From Torreya grandis (Eukaryota; Streptophyta; Pinopsida; Cupressales; Taxaceae), in NCBI GenBank assembly GCA_037957365.1, contig JARHVA010000123.1, positions 372,001 to 436,000 of the forward strand: a stretch of DNA of 64,000 bases, written 5' to 3'. Of the stretch, positions 43,944-55,073 are shown in pieces (the stretch's first letter is position 1; every line of letters begins with the position of its first letter). Position numbers and translations under genes: made by a program. Below the pieces are notes generated by a model that saw nothing but the letters and a program-made list of their open reading frames with translations, did not search any database and was not told the DNA's origin.

Positions 43944-45179
43944 ATTCTCTTTCCTTGAACTTTCTATTGTTAACGGTTGTATTCTTGAGTCCCATTGATC
44001 TATTTTTGGTCATCTATTGACATTAATATAATTTCCTTTTTTTCTATGTTCACATAAATTTTAGTGATACCCTAGCCACACTAGTCAGTCAACGCTTGTT
44101 CTTTATGGGGTTTTCCACAATGTTTCCTATGAGGACAATCCCTTTGAAAATATCTCCACAAGCCTATTAACTGTACCTTCATCCCTTATATGCAAATTTT
44201 GGCTGGTCAACTTTTCTTTTTATTTAGGTAGATTGATCCTTGATAACATTTGGTCTTTCTTGGCAAGGGAGGGAGTTATCTTTCTTCCTAATCCACTTAG
44301 ATCTTCACTTTCTCCTTCAATCTTTCCTAGCAGTTTTTGTTGATGCCACCATTGGTCCTCATAGTGTTTGGTTTTTTTTATGGCCTTCCGAAACGCATGC
44401 AAGAGCTTGACAACCCTCGATATGAAATGGAGCAGATTTACAATGCCTAGAATGAGAGAAAGAGTGTTGGTATGCCCTACTAACAGTATTCAAAGATGGA
44501 CTATTTCAATGACATGTCCCAATCCGTGTGAATTGATCATATCCAAAGAGCACTAAATCCTCCATATGAGAGAGGCATTGAAATGAGGCAATCAACTTGG
44601 TAGCCTTAGGATCCATTATAAAGCTTTATGCTTGAAAGTGATAACATGTCAAATAAAAAGGGCCAAGCACCTTAGATTATGATAGTGTACAATGGAGAGG
44701 ACCTCCATAGTCTTTATGCATACAATGATATTTGCCTTGGGTCACATAGTAGACAAGATACTTGAATATAAAGGAAACTTGGAGTTTAGAAGTTGAAGGG
44801 GAGAGGTCGAAGTAAATCAAATGTTTTGTTGGTTTATATACCGTTTTGATAACTCTATTGTTCACATCCTTTACGGGAGAAGGTAAGGAGGAACTTCCAA
44901 GGAATATTTGAATGGAGGAAATTGATCAATAGAGATATTGACAGAGTGAAAGAAAACTTGTTTCTCAATGCCAATAACATGGATACCTAGTAAAACCCAA
45001 AAAACTCCCTTGGAAGAGTAGCATGTGCAATTTGGTATCTCTTACAACTTAAGGTTGAATCACCCACTGCAAGATACTCGTGAGATGAAGGGCAAATGAA
45101 ACATACTCGGCTTGTACATTGCATTGAGAAATCATCTATTTGCAATAGATCATGCATTGAAGTACCATAACATACATTC

Positions 45180-45505
45180 TTGGCGAGTACTCGCCAAGTG
45201 GTCGAGTATTTGCCGAGTTGACACCTGGGCAAATATTCACTGTAAATAATTTCAATTTTTTTTTAGCTGTTGGCAAGTACTGTCCCAGTACTCGCCAACC
45301 CTGTCTAAATCACATTCCATTGTCAAAAACACATCCAAAATGCAAAAAATGTGCACATAACACTGCAGACATGTGCATAACATTGCAAAAATGCAGGAAA
45401 CACACTGAAATTTGTCCTTTATAAGTTGTTGAGTAATGGCGAGTGGTTGTCGAGTATTCAACGAGTAAACTTTTTGGGGGTTGGGCAAGTACTCGCCTAT
45501 TACAA
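45180..45505. mobile_element. Small inverted-repeat element with GGCGAGTACTCGCC ends
   Basis: Left end TTGGCGAGTACTCGCCAA, right end GGGCAAGTACTCGCCTATT. The word ACTCGCC or GGCGAGT recurs inside (45285-45297, 45438-45445). Length about 325 bp with no ORF of note. Each end is itself a palindrome. Confidence 0.55.
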
Positions 45506-45513
45506 GTGTGCAA

Positions 45514-45764
45514 ACCATAGTTACCAAATCTGGCCAAAATCCGGCCGGATCCGAATTTTTTTGCCTGCCCGGATAAATTCGTCCGGGTCAGCGTTGTCTA
45601 TTTTCAATTTTTTATTTTTTTTATTTTTTTATTTTTGTAAGGTTTTATGTGGTAAAAAATGCCCAACAACCATACATATTGTATAATATTAACATTTTAT
45701 CTTACTTTATTAATGTTTTTCATTGAATTTGTCAATTTTGCATTTTTTATAAAATTATTCTCAC

Positions 45765-45803
<39 letters not shown>

Positions 45804-45902
45804 GTCCAGATCGAATGTTTCCTAACTTTTTCAAGGATTCCGGATTTCCAAATTTTTTTGCCCCCCCCGAATGGATCTGGATTTCTGAACTTGGTAACTA
45901 TG
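45514..45902. mobile_element. MITE-like element with CATAGTTACCAA inverted ends
   Basis: Left end CATAGTTACCAAATCTGG, right end (reverse strand) CATAGTTACCAAGTTCAG, followed inward by further matched AATCCGG and TTTTTTTGCC words. Flanks GTGCAAAC and ATGCAAAC match at 7 of 8, suggesting an 8-bp target duplication as in hAT elements. It contains a TA dinucleotide run at 45762-45797. Confidence 0.7.
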
Positions 45903-46401
45903 ATGCAAACTATGCACTGAACCATGATAGTTTGATCCCTCGCAATACAGGTTCGGTCAATAGATCCTACACTGAAGCCTAAACCTATGACCCATCGAGA
46001 ATTGTGGGATTAATGACAACATTGAGGAGACACATCTTCAAAGGGATATCGTAAAAATGTATTTGAGGGCACCTACACTCCTAGACAATAATGAAGGTAC
46101 AAACCTTGCAAAGATACTACCAAGAGGTAGGATTCAGATTGGAAGATGGGAAAGTAAACTGAACCCTGAAATGTATATGTTGAAATGATTTCTGCTTGTC
46201 TTCCTTTATAGGTGTGAACTGAAACTTGGAAAATACATCTTTGGAGGCATTGAAGATCACGACCATATTTTCACCAATGTTAACTGCTAGTTGATGAAGC
46301 TTGCAAAACCAAGCAAAGACATTCAACTAACTTCACAAACCGTCTGTAGGGTGTGAGGACTACATCAACAAAATGTCAAAAAGCAATACAAAGATCAAAA
46401 C

Positions 46402-47098
46402 TTGAGGTTCCGGTTTGGGTATGGGTATGGGGATTGGGTAAGGAGGTTTGCCAAGTTTTACTACCTTGGGTTCAATACAACTGTACAAAAGATATATAAA
46501 ATATAAAAATTCTAGCCAAATAAACGAATTTAACCATAATATGCATAAAATAAACAAAATTAACCATAAAACACTATTGATATTTTGATAATAGGTTTTA
46601 GGGTATTGCATCATAATATGACACAAATTTGTTCGTCATTTAGAAATAAATTAACAGAGAAGAACTAGTATTGTTGGAAGAAGACTGTAGTAATGGATAT
46701 GCTAACATGCCTATATCAACATAATTTTTCATACAAAGAGGCAATTAGATTATCACAATGCAATTAAAACTCAAAGAGGTCTTGTGACGACTAGATTTAT
46801 TCTTACTGTTGTGCTATTAATAATGTTTTTATGATTTTTTTGCATTTTTTGTCACTATAAATATTTGTTTTAAAAATAGAGTGGAACCTTGTGGGTGTGC
46901 CTTAGGTTTCTTTAGGTTATGGGGTACCCTGCTTCAGGCACATTTCAAGTTTGTTTCAAACAATCTCGAGGTGATCTTAGTGAGAGTAGCAAAAATAGGG
47001 CAAATTGAGGCGGTTTCATAACACCTTTGTCTCGAGATCAAGATTGTGCATAGATCAAGAACAAGATCGGGGGATTTGGGGGAAAAACTTTATAACTT
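46402..47098. mobile_element. About 0.7-kb element in LINE, related to hAT-flanking sequence
   Basis: Flanked by AGATCAAAAC at 46392-46401 and again at about 47099-47108. About 46465-46560 (ATATATAAAATATAAAAATT, then TAGCCAAATAA and ATAATATGCATAA) matches 37250-37320 beside the hAT transposase. No ORF. Probably a deletion derivative of that transposon. Confidence 0.55.
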
Positions 47099-47341
47099 AG
47101 ATCAAAACATGATGTAATGTACAACCATCATCCACATGAATATGTTGCTAGAGAAAAATTTCTAGCTCATCTATGTAATTATTAATGAGAGTTCGAGAGA
47201 GAGAAGGCAACCTTGTATGACATTAATGGTTAGAGAGACCATCAATAGTTTGATTTTGGCCAATAATTGTCACCTAGAGTGTCACGATGCCAATAATCTG
47301 GGTAGCATAGATACAATCTTTTGAAAAGCAGACGTTTTAGA

Positions 47342-48010
47342 AAAGAGTAAAAGACCTTAAGATTTATTATCTAAGACAGACGGATAAGAATTTAGATCAG
47401 TCTCCAGAGGTCAGATTGTTAAACTGGAATAACTTAGCCACTAAGTTTCTGAATAATAGAATCACAAACATTCATAAGTCTTAATTTCAAGTCACTCAGA
47501 TACTTCAGTCAATTGACTTGTATCAAAAATGTTAGTTAGCTCAAGCTATAGGACATCTTCAGGATGCTACAACCAAAATGCAACAAGCTACTGACTTAAT
47601 TACAGATAGCAAAGATTAGATCATTCAAAAGATCAGTGATATGGAAAAAATGGAACAAAAGCTTCAAAAGTCCCATAGTCAGTCTCATACTAGAATTAAT
47701 GCTATAGGAAATGAACTGCATTTACTAGTTCCTAAATTTGATTCTCTGATCAGTAATCATGATAGCACCCAAAAGGACATCAGGAAAATTGAAAGCATGA
47801 TTGATAGTATTACTAGAGAAATAGTAAATCAGTCACCAAGCATTGCTCTCATTCCTGATATGGTGTAACAGCATAGTCATCAACAATCGCAGTTACCTAT
47901 ATTGTCATACCAGCCTACAGAATTAGAAAAAACTCTGCTAACTTTCAATGAAAGTATCAATACTTGGAAAAATATCCAAAAAATGCAGAGAGAATCAGTC
48001 AAACCAAGAT
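47342..48010 (+). pseudogene. Caulimovirid N-terminal polyprotein region with coiled coil
   Basis: One frame runs through with about six stops. An early part reads LLNWNNLATKFLNNRITNIH. The open block 47641-47868 (MEKMEQKLQKSHSQSHTRIN, then KDIRKIESMIDSITREIVNQ) has heptad spacing of a coiled coil. Such regions precede the coat domain in several caulimovirids and help particle assembly. No clear movement-protein motif is seen. Confidence 0.5.
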
Positions 48011-48039
48011 AAAAAAGCTTGTCAGAAACATAATTATAC

Positions 48040-49035
48040 GTGCATAAGCCTTTTCAAATTGGTATGGCCAAAATTGAAGTTGCCCATGAAGCAGAATCAA
48101 TATACACTGATTATCAAGGATCTTCCGAGACTCCATTAGAAGGCCAGATGAGAACACTAAATCTTCAGCCATTTCTTTGGAGATTTTCTTGTGAACCCCC
48201 TGCTAAAAGAAAAGAAATGATTCATTCCATGTTAGCATGGGCTAATTCCCAAGTAATATCCTATAGAAAAAATCCAAAAGAAGTCACCGAAAACTTGGTT
48301 AATGGTTTTATAGGTATCATCAAGGAATGGTGGGATTTGGTACATCCCAATAGCCAACAAGCCATTTTTAACCATGATCAGCCAATATCAGCTTTGTGTA
48401 ATGCTATGATTGTAGAGTTTGTTGGGACACTTGGCAATGACAAGGCTATGAATAGCACTAAATTTATTAATGTTCAGCTATGTGATATGAGTAGGCTAAA
48501 AGATTACGTGTTAAATGGAAAGGTTATTTTACAATTCAGGGGATATCCAAAATTCTGCCTATCAAATCCGATATTTGGAATCCCTTCCTGAATATTTTTG
48601 CCAATAAGTATAAAGAGGCAATTTGGTGAAGATTTGACAGAAATGTCATTTCCAGAATAAGTCAAAATATCAGGGGTATCCATGAAAAGCTGTGTAAAGA
48701 AAGAAAAAAACATAAGGAGACCCTTAAATTTCATAAGGAAATAGGTTTTGAGTTTTGTAAAAGTCAGGAAGAGGATTTTGGATGTATTGATTCCAGACAA
48801 TACCATTAGTATGCTAAGAAAAGGATGAAAAGAGAGCAACCTGCATGTCATTGTCCCGCACAATCTCATAAGCCATGGAGACACAAATTTGAATAAAGAA
48901 GAAAATCTTTTTCTAGATACAAACCCAAAAAAATCTTTAGAAAAAGAAATTATGGTTTTCAGAAAAAACCAGTCAAGTGTTTCATCTCCTAGGGAGAACA
49001 TTATGCTAATAAGTGTCCAAACAGACAAAAGGAAC
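48040..49035 (+). pseudogene. Caulimovirid coat protein and zinc knuckle, broken
   Basis: The block 48040-48591 carries the coat core: GFIGIIKEWWDLVHPNSQQA and VEFVGTLGNDKAMNSTKF. The frame then shifts. The rest lies in another frame to about 48890, with basic stretches (KRMKREQ near 48830). A CCHC knuckle lies at about 48978-49020, but its second Cys codon reads TCC (Ser) and a TAG stop follows it. The coat protein would build the particle and bind nucleic acid. The breaks are at about 48515-48590 (frame change), 48800 (stop) and 48991 (stop). Confidence 0.65.
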
Positions 49036-49037
49036 CT

Positions 49038-50106
49038 ATGAAGGTTAATTTTCTGACTTCTAATGGTCTCAATGAAGATGACTATGTATTGATCATTGAG
49101 GATGCATTTAATTATGAATTAAATATTGTATATGAATCTGATAGCATTTTAAAAGAGCATAATATAAATATAAATCATTGTTCCTCAGATTCTTCAGAAT
49201 CCTTGGTTTATGATTCTGAAATAGTGTTTCAAATTCATATGAATTTATCAGTTCCTTTCCCTGATGCACTGACATAATCTCAATGCCTTGAAGATTTGGA
49301 AGAAAAAAGAATGATGAGAGCCCTGTGTACTTGACTACTGCTAGAACTGCAGTCATGACAGATAGAACAAATAGAACAGCAATATACAGTGAAAATATCC
49401 CAAGAAAAACTTCAAAAAGAAAGACTACAACCACAGATTCCTAGTCTTCAAAAACTAGCTCTTCAAGATAGGGTTGAACAAATTTTCAGCCTACACGATC
49501 ATTCCAGATCCCAGTGGAGGAGAGAATAGAAAAATTAAAATTGTCTCTCAAAAGCACAAATTGGGCTAGAAACACTCCTTAAAGATGAAGCCCAAGAACA
49601 AGACACTGAAACTATGTTTGAACAAGAATTGGATAAGACTGTAAATTTAGCAAAAGAGAGGTATTTACATGATAAGGCTATGTTCTTTTCCCAAGGAGAA
49701 CCTTCTCATATTCAGCAAGTTAGGTCTCAAGAGTACCAAGAATCTTGTTTGTTCACTCACTATCAAATGGGATGGATTTAAGAAATATTATTTAGATGTA
49801 CTCTTAGACATAGGAGCTGATATATCTCGAGCAAGATATCACAACATTCCCATAGATCAATGGCAACCAGATTTTCATAGGTTGACATTCAACAGTAAAA
49901 TTGTTATATTTGAATTGTCAGTTGTGGTACTAGTTTTGATAAATAATGCAAAATTGCAGTTTAAAGTAGTTCAACATGAAATTCCTGAGTATGACATGAT
50001 GATTGGATCAGATAATTTGGCTCAGTTTTATCCTATTTCAGTAGATGAGCACCAAGAAACTCTAGGAGGATTATATGCTTTCCCCAAGAAAAAGATTTAT
50101 ACTTGA
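49038..50106 (+). pseudogene. Caulimovirid linker and aspartic protease
   Basis: The block 49038-49277 is acidic (DDYVLIIEDAFNYELN). The stretch 49278-49668 is frame-broken and Gln/Glu-rich. The block 49669-50106 holds the protease: LLDIGADISRARYHNIP, in which D-I-G-A is the active-site D-[ST]-G-A with Ile at the second position. A YDMMIGSDNLAQFYPI flap and closing strand follow. A TGA ends it at 50104-50106. The Ile change may reduce activity, but the domain is otherwise well kept. Confidence 0.65.
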
Positions 50107-51640
50107 CAAATTCCTCCGCAACAAAAATCCAAGAAGATGGTAGATAACACTTGGATTCATAAAGCTATCAATCTTTGCACTGCTAATATTGATTCCATTT
50201 ACTAAAATAAAGAAGGATCATCGTTCAGAAAATCCATTAGCATTTAGAGGCAAAAAAACTCATACATGTAGAATTGAGCTTAAAATGATCATTGATAAAA
50301 ATGGAAAAACAATGGAACCTAAATTTAAAGCACATGTCTCCTCTCATGCAGGAATGCTATGATTAAATTTCACATCTTAAAGCTATGGGGTTAATCAAGG
50401 AATCTACAAGCCCTTGGGCATGTGAGGCTTTCTATGTTAATAAAAATACTGAACATATCAAGGGAAAAAAATGTTAGTTGTTAACTATGTACCCCTTAAT
50501 AAATATGTTGTACCAATACAAAATCCTATTCCTTCAAAGAATGAGATTCTCCAAAGGATAGAAAAAAGTAAGGTATATAGCAAGAGTTTGATTTAAAATT
50601 GGGATTTTGGCAAATCCAGGTAGATGAACGACATAGATACGAAACAACCTTTCTTACACCATTTGGACAATATGAATAGAATGTTCTTCTATTTGGACTA
50701 TAAACTGCTCCAAGTATCTTTCAAAACATGATGAATCAAATTTTTGCTCCATTGTCTAAACTCATCATTGTCTATATTGATGACATTTTGATCTTTTCAA
50801 AATCTCCAAAGGATCATCTAGATCATCTTGAGCAGTTTTCTATGGTAGTATATGATAATAGTCTTGTTCTTTCTGCAAACAAAATGGAGACATTCAAAGA
50901 TGAAATCAATTTTCTTGGTGTGACTATAAGATCCAGAGAAGTTGCCATTCAGGAACATATTCTCAAGGATATCAGAAATTTTTCAGATGTAATGACTGAG
51001 ATAAAAACCCTTCAAAGGTTTTTAGGTTGTATCAATTATGTTGGAGGATATTATTTTAACATTGCGCAAGATAGATTGCTTCTGAATGAAAGATTGCTCA
51101 AGACACCACCATGGGATGATAAAATGACAGAAGCTGTAAAAAGGATCAAGCTCAATTGTCAGAATTTGCCACCATTAAAATAACCTGGAAAAGGTTTAAA
51201 GATCATAGAAAGAAATGCATCTAAACAATTATGGTGAGCAATTTTAAAATAAAAATTAGAAGATGGCACAAAAAGGCTTTGTAGATTTGCTTCTGGCACC
51301 TTTAAACAGGGTCAAATTAACTATCATTCCACTCATAAAGAATTGTTAGCAGCTATTAAGGCTATTCATTCCTTTATGTTCTTTATTAGGTCTGAAAAAA
51401 TTGTTATAAGATCAGATCTTAACAACTTTATAAGTTTTCTGCAGAGCCCATAAAATCATATAAAGGAGCATCCAATAGATTAGCTAGATGGGGAACATTA
51501 CCAGCTGATTTTGACTTCACAGTAGAACATATTTCCAAGTCAGAAAAATTGTCTAGTAGATTTTGTATCTAGAGAAAAAAAATCAACCTATAAGGTAAAT
51601 ATGGTAACCATTTCAAAAGTAAAAGAGGAATTTCATGAGC
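50107..51640 (+). pseudogene. Caulimovirid reverse transcriptase and RNase H
   Basis: RT fingers and early palm are in broken frames (50200-50720). The open block 50728-51183 begins at MMNQIFAPLSKLIIVYIDDI with the catalytic Y-IDD box intact. It continues KMETFKDEINFLGVTIRSRE and the thumb KTLQRFLGCINYVGG. RNase H follows in other frames, with RFASGTFKQGQINYHS and THKELLAAIKAIHSF near 51270-51380 and IVIRSDLNNF near 51400-51430. A DNA-copying polymerase with this thumb is typical of Caulimoviridae. Frames break at 51181 (stop), 51250 (stop) and about 51440. Confidence 0.75.
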
Positions 51641-52326
51641 ATATATGGCGATCATCTTCCATACTGCATAGACTTCAGAAAGAAACAGGTTGACATCTAG
51701 GTCATATGAACAATCATATAATATTAATCCTCGACAACTTGATTTCACTTCTCAGTGCATGGAACCTGATGGGAAGAGATGGGGGTCTGTTATTATTTTT
51801 TATAATACCTCATATACTGAAGATGAATCTGTTATGGCCAGTCATGAATTTCTTACTCTGGTTGAAAGAAATGAGTTTGAATTTATTATGCAGTGGTCAT
51901 ATGAATGGCCAGAATTCAATATTGTTCAACATGATTTCTAGAATTCACCAAGTGAGATACCTGATTATATCAAACCATTTCTATAAAATTTTATGCCAAC
52001 TAAACCTTCAGACGATCCAGCTATTCAGGGTCATCCAACTCAAATGAAGAATATTTTCATTGGTAAGAAAATTCCATTTTGGGTACATTTTGAACTATTT
52101 AATGTACAAAATCACTAGCATAATGCCATCATAACTCAGCCTGCACAATCCATAACTACCCTATGGAAGCGCTTCACTATTTCACATCAGGAAAATACTC
52201 CTCCACCACAACTAGGACAAAGATTAAGACTTTGGGATACTCTGCATATATTTCCAGCTTTTCCAGATTCTGATAGTGATGACCATTATTCTCCTATGGG
52301 AGACTATGAAGATGACACTAACTAAT
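51641..52326 (+). pseudogene. Region after RNase H in the caulimovirid remnant
   Basis: Protein-like sequence continues for about 220 codons after RNase H: RWGSVIIFYNTSYTED and EFIMQWSYEWPEFNIVQHDF (51770-51940), then IPFWVHFELFNVQNH and an acidic end SDSDDHYSPMGDYEDDTN that stops at 52325. Only two or three stops interrupt it. I know of no standard caulimovirid domain at this place in a polyprotein. It could be a separate ORF fused by decay or a lineage-specific extension. Confidence 0.45.
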
Positions 52327-52559
52327 CTTTTCCGTAGAGGCCCATTTGTTGGGTTCACTATTGATGGGGTGTGTCCATTAGCATGTCCCGCCATATCAAA
52401 AGGCAAGGTGTACCTCACCACTTCCTAAAGGAGGTATATGTCAGCCTTGTTGACAGATTGTACATTCTACTTTTGGCGGTGCATGGTGGGCCCCATTCCC
52501 CACTACCTCTTGTTTTTTATTTTCTCCGTTGATCTAGCATATTTACTGACGACCATTGA

Positions 52560-52610
52560 TATTGCTTTTTTCCATCTATAAATAGAAGCTCTTCCTCGAC
52601 CTCAAGTAAG
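52560..52610 (+). promoter_or_regulatory. Caulimovirid-type promoter core
   Basis: TATAAATA at 52577-52584 is followed by GAAGCTCTTCC, in the intergenic place after the last coding region. This arrangement resembles the 35S-type promoter of caulimovirids (TATA box, then a GAAG-start leader). Confidence 0.5.
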
Positions 52611-52640
52611 TTGGTTGGATCATAAGTCTTCTATAAGCTT

Positions 52641-53873
52641 TGAGTCTAAATTCTAAAATAAGGATACATAAATTATGCTCTTTGCTTGCTGAAAACGGAC
52701 CTTATGAATCAGAAATCTGGACTTTATATGTTTTATTATGTCTATGTTAGTATAAGATATATAAGCTATATGTGGGCGTGAACTGTTGAATCGGTCAACT
52801 ACACCTGGAAAAATTTGACGGAGGATTTGGAGACCTAGATGGAGGGATTTTATGAGAAAAAAAAAATGGACCTCCAACAAAATTTTGGAAGGAATTAAAA
52901 AATGTGATTAGATATGAAAATTCCTCCTCTAACTAGTAGGTCGTAGTACAAACCTTAATTTTCCTACACGAACAAAATCTTGTGCCAAAAGACCCAAATG
53001 AAGTCTTTTCATTTTGAAAAGTGTTCCCCACATTAGAGTATTTGCAAGATTTTTAGATTCACCACTGAAAATGTCCTTTCAACATCAAACTTTGCTGAAT
53101 CTCTTCTTTCCTTACAAAAATCAACTCCATTGGAATCCTAGACATGATTAAACACCTTGTGTTGCCTACAATGCTTCCATGCACAAAGTGAGGACTAAAA
53201 CCTAAGGGGTTTTAAATCCTAAGTTTTGGTACCATATGAGAATTAAGAGCAAGATCCGGTGATCATCACAAAAGAAAAACCCACATACAATCAATATATC
53301 ATAGACAAGAAGAACAAGGATATTGGTGGATTGCCCCAATAATTTCCCAGACACGATATACTACACAAAATCAGAAAGAATAAATGTGAACAATGGGTGA
53401 CGAAGAAAAGCCCTTTATTTATACACACAATCCTAATAAGGTGTAGGGTGAGTAAACACTCGAGAGGCCATTATGCTGACATCAATTTCAAGGTACTCCA
53501 CGGATCCAATAAGACGAGATTTGGCCATCAACTTAAAGGTTGATTCCTTAGCTTAATGTGTTCTTCAAATTTTTGCTTGCACTGTCAATTCAACAATACA
53601 AGGGCTCTTTTTTCACACTGACTACTTGCACCTAGGAATCTTTGAATGGACTGCTGATAGGTTGTGATTTCCTTCTTTAGGTGCTCATGCTGGGTAGGAT
53701 TCTCTTTCTTCAGGTGCTCATGCCCTAGTGATTCATCTCTTCTACACAGAATGCAGTGTGTCAGATAATCCAGCCTTATTAAGTATTTGATTAGGCCACC
53801 AAACCTGGAAAGAGCATCACCAACCCCAAAACTTTGTGTTGGAAATTATTTTTTGATTTCCAAATTTTTTTAC
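52641..53873. other. Unassigned; LTR-like promoter on minus strand
   Basis: No gene. On the minus strand GTGTGTATAAATAAAGGGC (53436-53418) looks like a TATA box, and a GGTACC word near 53230 may mark an LTR end, so a piece of an LTR may be present, perhaps of the Tat element to the right. A 27-bp word (CTTCTTTAGGTGCTCATGC) recurs at 53672 and 53708. Confidence 0.3.
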
Positions 53874-54452
53874 CATATTTCAAAATCTCGCCGATATCTT
53901 GGCATATCTTGGTGAATCTCGCGAGATGACTACAGGATGAGAAACATGAGAGTTTATCACGAGTTGAGAAATGATGATTTCTCGGTGAAAATTGCCAAGA
54001 AATGGCCATCGTCTGGCCAAAAACGAAAATAGAATTTCAATGCATTTATTACACAATTTTCTGAGTTTATCAATATGTGGTTTACCATTTTATATTAATA
54101 GAATCACGACAACAAATTAAACAATAAATTGCACATCATTTCAGGGTTTTATTATGAGATTGGTAAGTATTTTTCCCTACAGGGTTGACTATGTTGAGCG
54201 TTTTTCCCAACAAGGTTACACAGTCGTGCTAAGTTGCCAATTGTGATTCATGAATACTAGACCAGGGTTTACAACTTTACACATCAACATCGTTCTACTT
54301 CTATAGGCATCTTGCCAGATTCAACGCCCATTAAACCTAACGCTTCAACAATTATATTTGAGACCAAGTCTTCGACATTTGTATGTCAGGGTTCAACTAT
54401 TCAGGGGCTTGAGATTCAGGGGCTTGAGATATTACCAAGATTTTGAATTATG
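53874..54452. mobile_element. Mutator-like relative, copy 3 (diverged)
   Basis: Left end CATATTTCAAAATCTCGCCG, right end on the reverse strand CATAATTCAAAATCTTGG, matching the CATAGTTCAAAATCTC ends of copies 1 and 2. TTTCTCGGTGAAAATTGCC near 53970-53990 is the family word. No target duplication is visible. It replaces the continuation of the Tat element past its aRNH. Confidence 0.5.
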
Positions 54453-54479
54453 GATAGGAGGATGGAACTGTGTACTTGT

Positions 54480-54810
54480 TCAAACTGTAGATATTTAAAA
54501 TGAGCTTTGAAATTATCCACAATTTGCTTTTAGGGTACAAGCTTGTCATCTCTAGTTTGATATTGATCAGTGCCTTGATTGATAATTAATCGAGGATCAC
54601 CATATACCATAAAGTACTAGATATCCCACTGTATTGCAAGACGAAGTCTTGCAACAAGTGCTTCATACTCGGCCATATTGTTGGTACAATGAAAATTGAT
54701 ATGAAACACTTTGGAAATCATATCCACTTATGGTGTAATCAACAAAATGCCAACCCCAGATTCTCAAGAAGTAAATGAACCATCAAAATAGAGTTTCCAT
54801 TGTTCAAGAA
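54480..54810 (-). pseudogene. Archaeal-type RNase H after ordinary RNase H
   Basis: Reads LEQWKLYFDGSFTS, a stop, GVGILLIT, then FHCTNNMAEYEALVARLRLA and MVYGDPRLIINQGTDQYQTR. First acid (FDGS), Glu (AEYEAL) and the DxxLI position are visible, with Asp kept in GDPRL. It lies about 260 bases after the ordinary RNase H, the usual Tat/Ogre position. At least three stops. Confidence 0.75.
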
Positions 54811-55073
54811 CATACTGTACTTCTTCCACTATCATAATAGAATCGTCTGAAAAAGTCAAATCTGAGTTGTTGAGTATCTATAATAGGGGCTTCTGCAAGT
54901 TGATCAATAATAACCTGCCCCTTGATAGCTTTCTAATTTTGATACTCAACATCAAACTCGCTTAAGAGCATGACCCATTTGGCCATGCGTCCTGTGATTG
55001 CTACTTTGAATAATAAAAATTTGAGAGGATCCACATTAGCAATAACAATGGTTTTATTGTTCAACATATAATG

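Larger units (their letters stand above)
44400..47315 (-). mobile_element. Second LINE copy, heavily decayed and riddled with insertions
   Basis: Same family and strand as 16234-21577. About 45090-45165 aligns with 16945-17010 (shared TTTGCAATAGATCATGCA). 45905-46390 aligns with 17010-17450; the open block 46326-46117 covers the segment after the RT catalytic box (CKLHQLAVNIGENMVVIFNA against CKLQQLVINFSKTKVTYFN). 47108-47310 aligns with 17495-17540 and 18570-18720. Three insertions sit inside (45180-45505, 45514-45902, 46402-47098). The part left of 44970 is not alignable with confidence. Confidence 0.6.
47320..52640 (+). mobile_element. Endogenous caulimovirid (pararetrovirus) remnant
   Basis: Plus-strand order: coiled-coil region, coat protein with CCHC knuckle, aspartic protease, RT, RNase H, an extra C-terminal region, then a promoter-like block. 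The RT thumb (KTLQRFLGCINYVGGYYFN, AVKRIKLNCQNLPPLK) and the coat-protein GFIGIIKEWWDLVHP motif are caulimovirid rather than gypsy. No integrase and no LTRs are seen, which fits a pararetrovirus. No movement protein was found, so the left end is truncated against LINE sequence. Stops and frameshifts occur in every domain, so it is a dead, old copy. Gymnosperm genomes are known to hold such copies; the genus cannot be set from the sequence alone. Confidence 0.75.

Noticed and set aside
47320..52640. Ty3/gypsy origin of this polyprotein
   Set aside because: Coat-type GWW-like motif, caulimovirid RT thumb, no integrase, no LTRs and a promoter block after the coding region favour a caulimovirid, though a tree is needed to settle it.
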